Below are positions 25,605 to 32,878 of a DNA stretch of 34,940 bases, piece after piece. The stretch's first letter is position 1, and each line of letters begins with the position of its first letter. The translations under genes and the position numbers were made by a program. Origin of the DNA: an uncultured Clostridia bacterium (lineage in GTDB: Bacteria > Bacillota > Clostridia > Oscillospirales > Acutalibacteraceae); NCBI GenBank assembly GCA_947170465.1, contig CAMVTS010000020.1:1-34940 (forward strand), written 5' to 3'. The notes under the pieces are model-generated. The model made no database searches. It had not been told where the DNA came from and worked only from the letters and a program-made list of their open reading frames with translations.

Positions 25605-26795
25605 ATGAAAACAACCAGAATCATGATTGCCGGCGATTTTCTGCCCATGCCCTGCAACTATGATTTGTTTTCGGCAGGCGATACGCAGGCGTTGTTCGGC
25701 GAAAAGCTGTGTGAGCTGTTCGCCTCGGCGGATTATCGCGTATGCAATTTTGAGGGCTGCTTTACTGACAGCGACCGGCCGACAGAAAAAATCGGACCGA
25801 GTATCAAGGCGCCAATCGGTACGCTCAAGGCTATCAAGAACCTCGGAATCAATTACGCCACGCTTGGCAATACCCATTCCATGGACTACGGCAGACAGGG
25901 TTATCTCGACACCTGCCGATTGCTCTCAGAAAACGCCATCGGCTTTTTTGGCTGGGGAGAAAATGCCGCTTCTGTCAAGAGCTATGCAGAGATAGAGGAC
26001 GGCGGCAGAAAAATCATCCTGTACAATACCACCGAGCGTTTTGAGAACGCGCCGTGTGAGGACTATCCCGGCGTGAATCTCTACGACGAATACCGGGTAT
26101 GTCATGAAATTAAGGCGCTGAAAGCGCAGAGTGATTTCCTGATAGTGCTGTATCACGGCGGCATTGAGGGCACGCATTACAACAGTGCAATCATGCGCAG
26201 ACGGTTCCACCGCATGGCGGACAACGGCGCGGACGTGGTGATTTCACAGCACACACACGCCGTCGGTGAAGAGGAGCATTATAAAAATGCCTATCTGCTT
26301 TACGGTCAGGGCAATTTCTGTTTCCATTTCCGTCCGGACGTGACGCCGCTTCTGGCGGAAGGCTTGGTGCTGGAGCTGGAAATCAGCGATTCAGGCTTTA
26401 CTGCCAGACCACATCGAATTCTACGCACGGAGAAGGGCTGCGTCTATGATGACAAGCAGGATTTATCTGCCTTTTATGCGCGCAGCCAAACGCATGAAGC
26501 GCTGCTGCGGGGTGACAGGCAGGCGCTCAGCGCGTTTGAGGAAGGCTTCGTCAGGGATTGCGACAACTGGGCAATGCTCTTTTTCTCGCTGATGCGCGGC
26601 GTGAATCCGGATGACGCGAAACAGCGCAAGACGCTCAGTGCGGCGGAAATGAAAACATATTTAAAGAATTGCTATACCCGGCAACAGCTGTTGGGCATAC
26701 AGATGTTCATGCGCAACGAGGAATTCAATGAAATCGGCAACCAAATCCTCAGCGACATGCTGAGAGAATCAGATACAAAGGAGAATACACAATGA
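25605..26795 (+). CDS. CapA-family (PGA_cap) metallophosphatase-like protein
   Basis: 396 residues of the CapA/PgsA poly-gamma-glutamate family, a calcineurin-like metallophosphoesterase fold. Motifs in order: IAGDFLP, CNFEGCF, LGNTHSMDYG (the family usually has GNNH), LYHGGIEG and ISQHTH. No signal peptide or membrane anchor is seen, unlike PgsA proteins of capsule synthesis, so a cytoplasmic role is likely. It sits inside the NRPS operon, 9 bases after the phosphatase gene and overlapping the STAS gene by 4 bases. A role in modifying or hydrolysing the peptide product is possible but unproven. GAGGTGG precedes the ATG. Confidence 0.85.
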   Translation: MKTTRIMIAGDFLPMPCNYDLFSAGDTQALFGEKLCELFASADYRVCNFEGCFTDSDRPTEKIGPSIKAPIGTLKAIKNLGINYATLGNTHSMDYGRQGYLDTCRLLSENAIGFFGWGENAASVKSYAEIEDGGRKIILYNTTERFENAPCEDYPGVNLYDEYRVCHEIKALKAQSDFLIVLYHGGIEGTHYNSAIMRRRFHRMADNGADVVISQHTHAVGEEEHYKNAYLLYGQGNFCFHFRPDVTPLLAEGLVLELEISDSGFTARPHRILRTEKGCVYDDKQDLSAFYARSQTHEALLRGDRQALSAFEEGFVRDCDNWAMLFFSLMRGVNPDDAKQRKTLSAAEMKTYLKNCYTRQQLLGIQMFMRNEEFNEIGNQILSDMLRESDTKENTQ

Positions 26796-27088
26796 CAATT
26801 AAGGTTTATGAGGAAAACGGAACAACCGTCATCGCGCCCGAAGGCAAAATTGACCATATAACCGTCAAAGATTTTGAAAGCCAGATGGACGCCCTGTGCG
26901 AACAGCATGACACGCTCACGCTGGATATGGCAGGGGTTGAGTACGTCAGCTCGGCGGCATTAAGGGCGATTTTGAACGCGCATGATTTGCTGGAGGGCAA
27001 AAACGGACTGGTGCTGAAAAACGTGAACAAAAAGGTCATGGAGATTTTCAACATCACCGGTTTCGCGGACTATCTTGATATCCGTTAA
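26792..27088 (+). CDS. STAS-domain anti-sigma factor antagonist
   Basis: 98 residues, a single STAS domain of the SpoIIAA/RsbV type: TVIAPEGKIDHITV at the N-terminus and VEYVSSAALRAIL around Ser53-Ser54, where SpoIIAA has its phosphorylated serine. In the family, the unphosphorylated form binds the RsbW-type kinase and frees its partner. Here two RsbW-like domains and a SpoIIE-like phosphatase are encoded just upstream, so the elements of a partner switch are together. No sigma factor gene is in the operon. The start overlaps the CapA stop (ATGA), indicating coupled translation. A terminator follows. Confidence 0.93.
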   Translation: MTIKVYEENGTTVIAPEGKIDHITVKDFESQMDALCEQHDTLTLDMAGVEYVSSAALRAILNAHDLLEGKNGLVLKNVNKKVMEIFNITGFADYLDIR

Positions 27089-27131
27089 ATAATAAACCTC
27101 AAAACTTTTCTGATGAAATCGTATAAAAAAT

Positions 27132-27165
27132 CCGCAGCATCCATCGCCGGTGCCGCGGTTTTTTT
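27132..27165 (+). terminator. Terminator of the NRPS operon
   Basis: CCGCAGC (27132-27138) pairs with GCCGCGG (27152-27158) with one mismatch, followed by seven T. Confidence 0.75.
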
Positions 27166-27180
27166 GCTTTATTTTTGCTT

Positions 27181-27339
27181 ATACTAATACCTAATAAAAA
27201 GTAGACAATCTTTGCGGTCTATTTTCCGCAATACTGCGTTGTCGTCCTTGCAAGGCGCCAGCCTTGCCGCGTCCTCCGCCTTGTCTTGCGAAAAATATCC
27301 TCTCAAAATATAAGTCTACTTTCTATCAGGAATTAGTAT
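27181..27339. repeat. MITE-like inverted-repeat element between convergent genes
   Basis: Terminal inverted repeats of 26 bp: 27181-27206 against the reverse complement of 27314-27339, with 23 matches. The interior has a hairpin GCAAGGC-GCCA-GCCTTGC, shared nearly exactly with the element in the prfB leader (85-245), and the two are almost equal in length. There is no coding capacity. Its right end contains the last codons and stop of the DMT transporter gene. Confidence 0.72.
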
Positions 27340-28201
27340 TAAAATGAATACTTTGCAGCAGGATACCGCCGACAATCAGTACCAGCGCGATGACCGCGTT
27401 GACGGTGATACTCTCATGCAGAATGACAGCAGAGAGAATAATGGACAAAAACGGCACCAGATAAGCCAGATTCGCGATTTTCGCGGAATCGGCGGCGCCT
27501 TTCAGAGCGATAGCCCACAGCAGATACGCCACGGCGTTGACAACCACGCCGAGCCACAGCAGACCAATCCACTGCACACCCCTGATGGGCTGCCATGTTT
27601 CAAACAGCAGACCGGGCACCAGTGAACAAACTGCCGTTGTCAGCCAAATCCACATCATCGTGATATTTTGATTGAGCTGGTGCTTTTTGTTGAGCACCGA
27701 GAACAGACCATAGCAGACGGCGGCAATTACACACGCGGCAATACCGAACAGGCGGTTACCGGAGGCAGTATCCTGTCCGCCGAGCGTAAGCACGACAATA
27801 CCGGCGAAGGAGAGTAGCATAGCAATGATTTTTCGGATGGTTATTTTCTCTTTTAGAATAATACAGGCAAAAAAGACAATCATAATCGGCCACAGATAAT
27901 TGAGAATGCACGCTTCCTGCGAGCCGAGTATGCCAATGCCATAATAATAGAGCGCTGAATACACAAACAGTCCCAAAAAGCCCAAGCCTGCCATAGTAAG
28001 GTAATCGCGCGGGCGGTAATGCTTCATCTCCTTGATGGAGCCGTTGATGATATTGAGAATCAGTAAAAAGACAAAGGCAAAAGCGCTGCTGATGGACAGC
28101 GCCTGAAAATTCGGGATATCCGTCAGAACGAGCTTGACGACCGTTGCCAGCGTCGCCCATATCAGCACGGTGATACCCGCATAGAGGTAGTACTTTTTCA
28201 A
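27326..28201 (-). CDS. DMT (EamA) family transporter
   Basis: 291 residues with about ten transmembrane helices in two EamA repeats, typical for drug/metabolite exporters. WPIMIVFFACIILKEKIT and LVPFLSIILSAVILHESIT are the equivalent helices of the two halves. The start is a TTG at 28201: GAGGAA lies about ten bases upstream, while the in-frame ATG at 28240 has no ribosome binding site. The last codons (Asn-Thr-Asn-Ser-stop) lie within the terminal repeat of the element at 27181-27339, so the original C-terminus was probably replaced. Substrate unknown. Confidence 0.87.
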   Translation of the reverse strand: MKKYYLYAGITVLIWATLATVVKLVLTDIPNFQALSISSAFAFVFLLILNIINGSIKEMKHYRPRDYLTMAGLGFLGLFVYSALYYYGIGILGSQEACILNYLWPIMIVFFACIILKEKITIRKIIAMLLSFAGIVVLTLGGQDTASGNRLFGIAACVIAAVCYGLFSVLNKKHQLNQNITMMWIWLTTAVCSLVPGLLFETWQPIRGVQWIGLLWLGVVVNAVAYLLWAIALKGAADSAKIANLAYLVPFLSIILSAVILHESITVNAVIALVLIVGGILLQSIHFNTNS

Positions 28202-28225
28202 TGTTCTAATTCCTCGACAAAAAGA

Positions 28226-28254
28226 TTGACCGGAAAGCAAATCCGGACTATAAT
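28226..28254 (+). promoter_or_regulatory. Promoter of the GNAT gene with palindrome in the spacer
   Basis: TTGACC (28226-28231) and TATAAT (28249-28254) are spaced by 17 bp. The inverted repeat CCGGA-N7-TCCGG (28230-28246) fills the spacer and could bind a repressor; it also lies upstream of the divergent DMT gene. Confidence 0.72.
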
Positions 28255-28284
28255 GATATCTATCAGAGACAAAGGGGGAGAAGC

Positions 28285-28761
28285 ATGAAACTGACCGTAA
28301 GACGCGCAGCAGAAAAGGACATTCCGAAGATTCTTGATTTACTCACGCAGGTGGACATGGTTCACCATAACGGACGTCCGGATATTTTCAAGGGACCTGC
28401 GACCAAGTACAACGCGGATGAGCTGACGCATTTGCTGCGTGACGAAAAGACACCGGTGTTTGTCTGCACAGACGAACACGATATACCGCTTGGACACGCC
28501 TTCTGCGTTCATCAGCAGATAACCGGCAGCGCGGTTTTAACCGATATCCGAACGCTGTATATCGACGATATCTGTGTGGACAGCGCCGCAAGAGGACAAC
28601 ACGTCGGCACAACGCTCTATCAGTCGGTGATAGCTTATGCTAAGGAACAGGGTTTTTATAATGTCACGCTGAATGTCTGGAGCTGCAATCCGACAGCGCT
28701 GAAATTCTATGAAGCGATGGGACTGGTGCCGCAGAAAATCGGCATGGAATTACTATTGTAA
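28285..28761 (+). CDS. GNAT family N-acetyltransferase
   Basis: 158 residues, normal GNAT length. The segment LYIDDICVDSAARGQHVGTT contains the acetyl-CoA pyrophosphate-binding R-G-Q-x-V-G motif, and NPTALKFYEAMGL is the standard C-terminal motif. It transfers an acetyl group to an amine; the substrate cannot be told from sequence. AGGGGGAG precedes the ATG. It is divergent from the DMT transporter gene and may share its control region. Confidence 0.93.
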   Translation: MKLTVRRAAEKDIPKILDLLTQVDMVHHNGRPDIFKGPATKYNADELTHLLRDEKTPVFVCTDEHDIPLGHAFCVHQQITGSAVLTDIRTLYIDDICVDSAARGQHVGTTLYQSVIAYAKEQGFYNVTLNVWSCNPTALKFYEAMGLVPQKIGMELLL

Positions 28762-28840
28762 TTGAAAGTCAGATGATTATCTCGGACACGAGGATATAGT
28801 TCTCTCTTAACACAAGCCGGCTCATAATTCAATAATACCA

Positions 28841-28878
28841 GGCAAAACAGCTTCCGCGGAAAACCTGCGGAAGCTGTT
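28841..28878 (-). terminator. Terminator of the luxS-flavin reductase operon
   Basis: AACAGCTTCCGC (28846-28857) pairs perfectly with GCGGAAGCTGTT (28867-28878). Read on the minus strand it is followed by TTTTGCC. It may work in both directions, serving the GNAT gene too. Confidence 0.75.
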
Positions 28879-28885
28879 TGCTATC

Positions 28886-29449
28886 TTACTTTAACTGTAA
28901 ACCGTCCTTGAAGGCGTCTCCGACACGTTCGCTGACTTTGTAATACCCGTGCGTGTAGGGGTCAAACGCAATCGCGTTCACAGCGGAGATATCCACCTTG
29001 CCGTCCTTCATCACGCTTTCGTCAGCCGTCACATTGACAACTTTGCCGATAACGCCGCAGCCGTACTCATTGTGCTGGTATTCAATAAACTCACATTCCA
29101 GACAAAGCGGAAATTCGTTGATAACCGGCGCGTCAACCGTTTCTGCCTTTTCAGCGGTAAGTCCGCTTTTGGCGAGTTTATCCGCTGCCTTATGACCGGA
29201 TTCTACGCCGAAATAATCCGCTTCAACAACGTGCTTTGCGTCGGCAATGCTGACGGTGAAGCCGCCTCTTGCTTTGATGTTCTCAACGGTTTTGTGGCTT
29301 TCTGTCAGGTTCAGGGCGACAATCCCTCTTGATTGCATGGTGCCCCAGGCGGCGTTCATCACATTGACGCTGCCGTCCTCATTATAGGTGGCTACCATCA
29401 ACACCGGCATCGGGAAAATGCCCTCAGTGAGCTTTAATTTTGTTCTCAT
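28886..29449 (-). CDS. Flavin reductase family protein (FMN-binding split barrel)
   Basis: 187 residues of the flavin reductase / split-barrel FMN-binding family: PMPVLMVATYNEDGSVNVMNA is the usual opening strand pair, followed by ALNLTESHKTVENI and FTVSIADAKHV. Members reduce flavin with NAD(P)H or bind FMN as small redox proteins. It lies 21 bases after luxS on the same strand and is probably co-transcribed. GAGAGGTG precedes the ATG. The physiological partner is unknown. Confidence 0.9.
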   Translation of the reverse strand: MRTKLKLTEGIFPMPVLMVATYNEDGSVNVMNAAWGTMQSRGIVALNLTESHKTVENIKARGGFTVSIADAKHVVEADYFGVESGHKAADKLAKSGLTAEKAETVDAPVINEFPLCLECEFIEYQHNEYGCGVIGKVVNVTADESVMKDGKVDISAVNAIAFDPYTHGYYKVSERVGDAFKDGLQLK

Positions 29450-29470
29450 ATTGACACCTCTCTATTAAAC

Positions 29471-29995
29471 TTACGAGTCGTAGAAATGCTTTCCGTCGTC
29501 CGTGACGAGTCTTTCCGATTTCGGATATTCAAAGATTTCCGGATTGCCGGCGTTTGCTTCCAGATATGCGGCAAATTCTGCCGCATACCATTTTGCCATT
29601 CCGAGATTATGCATCAGGTAATGACCGCAGTTCACCGCCGTTGCGCCGGGCACCTCGTCTGCATGCTCAACCGATTTGAAAGCGCGCAGGAGCAAATCAT
29701 AGATTTCCCTTGGAGCGCGGTTTCCCTTGAGTATCAAATAAAAGCCGGTCAGACAGCCCATCGGTCCCCAGTAAATAATCTCGTCCTTCCAGTCTTCGTC
29801 GTTTCTGAGAAAGGTGGCAATGATGTGTTCGAGCGAGTGCATGGCAGCGACGTCGATGACAGGTTCCCGGTTTGGCTTTTTCAGCCGGATATCATAGGTC
29901 GTCACGGTACCCTGATCTACTGTGTCCACACGGCTTGTAAATATGCCGGGGATGATTTTTGTGTGGTCAACGGAAAAGCTCTGAATCAGTTCCAT
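29471..29995 (-). CDS. luxS: S-ribosylhomocysteine lyase LuxS
   Basis: 174 residues. LuxS cleaves S-ribosylhomocysteine to homocysteine and DPD, the precursor of autoinducer-2, in the activated methyl cycle. The metal-binding HSLEH motif has His53 and His57, and the third ligand is Cys123 in NCGHYLMHN. The catalytic cysteine fits Cys81 in GCLTGFY. The start at 29995 is set by AAAGGAG eight bases upstream; the earlier in-frame ATGs at 30001 and 30016 are too close to or before that site. It is followed by the flavin reductase gene. No pfs/mtnN gene is in the window. Confidence 0.97.
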   Translation of the reverse strand: MELIQSFSVDHTKIIPGIFTSRVDTVDQGTVTTYDIRLKKPNREPVIDVAAMHSLEHIIATFLRNDEDWKDEIIYWGPMGCLTGFYLILKGNRAPREIYDLLLRAFKSVEHADEVPGATAVNCGHYLMHNLGMAKWYAAEFAAYLEANAGNPEIFEYPKSERLVTDDGKHFYDS

Positions 29996-30021
29996 ATGCA
30001 TATCTCCTTTCAGCACTTATA

Positions 30022-30050
30022 AGTTTAACTTAAAACGGAAAAAATATCAA
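30022..30050 (-). promoter_or_regulatory. luxS promoter
   Basis: On the minus strand TTGATA (30050-30045) and TAAACT (30027-30022) are spaced by 17 bp, about 27 bases before the luxS start. Confidence 0.6.
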
Positions 30051-30215
30051 GGCATAATTGCATTTTTTGTGATTTCAAGCTGAAATACCTTTGTATCTGA
30101 GCAACAGACAGTCATAACGCTTTTACAGAAACAGATTGTGAGGCTCTGAAATGTGTCAGATGCGGTTCCGCATTGCCGTACATTCAGAATTCTGATAAAA
30201 TCAGACAAATATCTA

Positions 30216-30244
30216 TTGAAACAAAAGAAAAAATATGGTAGAAT
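30216..30244 (+). promoter_or_regulatory. Promoter of the cytoplasmic acetolactate decarboxylase
   Basis: TTGAAA (30216-30221) and TAGAAT (30239-30244) are spaced by 17 bp with a TGG extended -10. Confidence 0.7.
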
Positions 30245-30281
30245 TATTCGTATAAAAACTGTCAATTAGGAGGAAGTGCAA

Positions 30282-31010
30282 ATGAAATCCAATAAGATTT
30301 ATCAGGTTTCCACACTGCAGGCGTTGGCGCTTGGCTATACAAGACCGGTTGTTAACGTGCAGGAGCTGCTTGAGCACGGCGATACTGGACTCGGTACGTT
30401 TGAAAATGTAGACGGTGAGATGATTGTGCTGGACGGAATATGCTATCAGGCAAAGCCGGACGGCAGTATTGTCTGCTCAGAGGACGACGCGGGGGTGCCT
30501 TTTGCGGTATCCGGCTTCGTGAAGGACGGCAGAAAATTCAAAATAGATGAAATGAAGAGTCTTGACGCCATCAAGCTGGAGCTGACGGTGAGAATCGAAG
30601 AAGATTTTGGTCTGAACAGTATTCACATCGCGCGGATAGACGGATGGTTTCACAACATTCACGCGCGTGCGGGAGCGCCATACCGTTCCCAACACGTATC
30701 CCTGAAGGATATTCTCTCCAAAACACAGAAGGATTTTTGCTTTGAGCAGCTTCACGGAACGCTGGTGTGCGTCTATTATCCCGATTATATGGACGGTATT
30801 AATGCGTCGGGCTGGCACATGCACTTTCTATCCGAGGACAGAACGCTCGGCGGTCATGTCTTTGAAGCGTCCCTTAGTGAAGGTGAATGCACCCTGCAGA
30901 AAATGGACAGAATTGAAATTCAGCTGCCGAGAGAAGCGGCTTTTGATACTTATTCTCTCAAAGAAGCGTCACGGGACGAGATTGAAGAAGTCGAACAGGG
31001 AAACGGCTGA
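30282..31010 (+). CDS. budA: Alpha-acetolactate decarboxylase
   Basis: 242 residues, normal for the family. It decarboxylates acetolactate to acetoin. HGDTGLGTFENVDGEMIVLD contains the conserved substrate-binding segment, and zinc ligands fit H179, H181 (GWHMHF) and H192 (GGHVFE). There is no signal peptide, so it is cytoplasmic, in contrast to the lipoprotein paralogue at 4717. The ATG at 30282 has AGGAGG eight bases upstream; a GTG two codons earlier is less likely. It is a single-gene unit with its own promoter and terminator. No acetolactate synthase is adjacent. Elsewhere in bacteria the gene is called budA or alsD. Confidence 0.93.
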   Translation: MKSNKIYQVSTLQALALGYTRPVVNVQELLEHGDTGLGTFENVDGEMIVLDGICYQAKPDGSIVCSEDDAGVPFAVSGFVKDGRKFKIDEMKSLDAIKLELTVRIEEDFGLNSIHIARIDGWFHNIHARAGAPYRSQHVSLKDILSKTQKDFCFEQLHGTLVCVYYPDYMDGINASGWHMHFLSEDRTLGGHVFEASLSEGECTLQKMDRIEIQLPREAAFDTYSLKEASRDEIEEVEQGNG

Positions 31011-31027
31011 ACAGCATCATACAAGAA

Positions 31028-31058
31028 AACGTCGGTGTCAAATTACACCGGCGTTTTT
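31028..31058 (+). terminator. Terminator of the acetolactate decarboxylase gene
   Basis: AACGTCGGTGT pairs with ACACCGGCGTT (one G-U pair), followed by a T run. Confidence 0.88.
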
Positions 31059-31088
31059 CTTATGTCGCGCGGCTGCGCTTTTGATTTT

Positions 31089-31199
31089 TTAAGGCTTGGT
31101 GTATTCAAACTGCAGCTTGTCGCTGAACTTTCTGACAAGGAAGAGTCTCGGTTCGCCTTCTTTGCGCGTTTCAGCGTTCTCAAGAGCAGGTTCGGGCAT
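31089..31199 (-). pseudogene. Possible remnant of a gene 3' end (36-codon reading frame)
   Basis: A short minus-strand frame with coding-like codon use reads MPEPALENAETRKEGEPRLF and ends with QFEYTKP and a TAA stop. No ribosome binding site precedes its ATG, and an in-frame TAG lies just upstream. It looks like the tail of a lost gene rather than a functional small gene. The family is not recognised. Confidence 0.3.
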
Positions 31200-31229
31200 A
31201 TTCAGCGGATTAAACGGATGTTTTATCTA

Positions 31230-31258
31230 TGGACAGATGATTATTATTTTGGTATAAT
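31230..31258 (+). promoter_or_regulatory. Promoter of the second DMT transporter operon
   Basis: TGGACA (31230-31235) and TATAAT (31253-31258) are spaced by 17 bp, with a TGG extended -10. Confidence 0.8.
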
Positions 31259-31283
31259 TATAAATCAAAAAGGGGGAATAGCC

Positions 31284-32204
31284 ATGAACAGGCTGCAGGC
31301 GAATATCTGCCTTATCTGTGTAACCCTCTGCTGGTCGACAGAGGTCATCATTTTCTCATGTATTCCTGCTGATGTTTCACCGTTTGCCACCACTTCTATC
31401 TGTAACACGATTGCAGCGCTCATACTGACCGTCTGTTTTTTCAGGCGAATCCGAATGGTTTTGAGCTGTTACGGAAGAAAGATACTGCTGCGGTGTCTGT
31501 TGTTAGGGGTTCTCAACTGTGGTTATAACACGCTGTATCAGTACGGCTTGAATTACTTTGATGTGTCATCGGGCGCATTTACCTTTTCTATGACGGCAGT
31601 CATATTGCCGGTTGTGCTGATTACTATGAGAAAAAACGTTGCCGTCAAGACATGGGTCTCCGTTGCGCTGGTCATGACGGGAATCGTCGTTGCACTTGGC
31701 GGCAGCATGACATCCATATCTCCCGTTGGACTGCTTCTGATGGTAGTCGGCTGCGTGCTTCGCGCAATATATATTGTCAAGCTGAACGATTTTGCGCGGG
31801 AATACGACCCTGTCACGCTTTCTGTTTTCGTTTCCGTGTTTGTCGCGGTGATCAGCTTTGTTATCTGGCTGATTGTTCAGCCCGCAATCTTCGGCGCGAT
31901 TCATTGGTCTGGCACGATTGTCGCAAGTCTGTTTATTCACGCGTATTTTATCATTGTGTTTGCGCAGACCTTGAATATTTTTGCGCAGAAGCGCGCTACA
32001 GCGACGGAGTCAACCATCATTTATACGCTTGAAATTGTGTTTTCACTTATCTGGGGAGCGGTGCTGCCGGAAACGCTGATTGAGAGAGCTGTTCCTACGC
32101 CGTTTCATATCATCGGCGCGGTGCTTATCGTGATTGGCAGCTTGATAGAAATCGTTGAATTGAAGGGGAAAGGGAGGCTGAAAAATGGCGCTGAAAACCG
32201 GTAA
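31284..32204 (+). CDS. DMT (EamA) family transporter
   Basis: 306 residues with about ten transmembrane helices in two EamA repeats; the first ends near LITMRKN and the second near IVELKG. It is distantly similar in layout to the transporter at 27326-28201 but not a close copy. The start at 31284 follows AAAGGGGG and lies 26 bases after the promoter. The frame is open further upstream to 31035, but that extension precedes the promoter and crosses the terminator of the decarboxylase gene. The last 20 bases overlap the next gene. Substrate unknown. Confidence 0.88.
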   Translation: MNRLQANICLICVTLCWSTEVIIFSCIPADVSPFATTSICNTIAALILTVCFFRRIRMVLSCYGRKILLRCLLLGVLNCGYNTLYQYGLNYFDVSSGAFTFSMTAVILPVVLITMRKNVAVKTWVSVALVMTGIVVALGGSMTSISPVGLLLMVVGCVLRAIYIVKLNDFAREYDPVTLSVFVSVFVAVISFVIWLIVQPAIFGAIHWSGTIVASLFIHAYFIIVFAQTLNIFAQKRATATESTIIYTLEIVFSLIWGAVLPETLIERAVPTPFHIIGAVLIVIGSLIEIVELKGKGRLKNGAENR

Positions 32205-32751
32205 GCTCCCCAAGTCAGTAAGGTTTTGTCTGATGACCTTGCTTCTTGTATTGGTGTATCTGATAATCGCGGTTCCCTTTAAGGTGATGAGTGTGATACC
32301 GGGCTTTACCGACATCCGTCCCGTCATGTTTCTCAAGCCGGTCTACGGCATCTTTTTCGGGATTCCCGGCTGTATAGCCTTTGCAGTAGGCAATCTGATA
32401 GGCGACGTCATGAGCGACAGTTTGAGGTGGAGCTCAATCGCCGGATTTGCGGCAAATTTTCTCGGACCGTTTGCGTTCTATTTGTTCTGTGTGAAGCTCT
32501 CCAAGACATCATTTTCATTGAGGACTGTCAAAGAAATACTGAAACAGCTCGCAGTCATTATCATTTCGTCTGTGACGGAAGCGGTCGTCATAGCGCCTGC
32601 TGTTAAGCTGCTTTATCCTGATGTAGACTTTCTGCTGTTAGCGTTTACCATCTTTCTCAACGGAACAGTGTTTCCGCTGCTGCTGGGGATTCCGCTGATG
32701 ATACTGATGCAGGAGGAGCTTGGATTTAAGCCGCTGACGCAGAAAAAGTGA
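32185..32751 (+). CDS. Membrane protein resembling an ECF transporter S component
   Basis: 188 residues with about five to six transmembrane helices. The segment FLKPVYGIFFGIPGCIAFA followed by GNLIGDVMS is typical of ECF-type vitamin transporter substrate subunits and related QueT-like proteins. The ligand is not predictable. It overlaps the DMT transporter gene by 20 bases, with GGGAGG about eight bases before the ATG, so the two are translated from one message. ECF ATPase and T components are not in the window. It could also be an uncharacterised membrane protein of a related fold. Confidence 0.6.
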   Translation: MALKTGKLPKSVRFCLMTLLLVLVYLIIAVPFKVMSVIPGFTDIRPVMFLKPVYGIFFGIPGCIAFAVGNLIGDVMSDSLRWSSIAGFAANFLGPFAFYLFCVKLSKTSFSLRTVKEILKQLAVIIISSVTEAVVIAPAVKLLYPDVDFLLLAFTIFLNGTVFPLLLGIPLMILMQEELGFKPLTQKK

Positions 32752-32780
32752 GTCTGTTCTAATACTGCGTGAGCAGCTTG

Positions 32781-32818
32781 AAGGCGTAAGTCCGTCATAT
32801 CGGACTTACGCCTTTTTT
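32781..32818 (+). terminator. Terminator of the DMT/ECF-like operon
   Basis: AAGGCGTAAGTCCG (32781-32794) pairs perfectly with 32801-32814, followed by TTTT. Confidence 0.92.
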
Positions 32819-32878
32819 ATGCTTGTTAGAAAAATGATGGACAGCAAAATGGCAACAAAGCCTGTCAACAGTCTCGTG

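Noticed and set aside
31035..31283. Upstream in-frame extension of the DMT transporter at 31284
   Set aside because: It would start inside the decarboxylase terminator and run across the transporter's own promoter. The internal ATG has a strong ribosome binding site.
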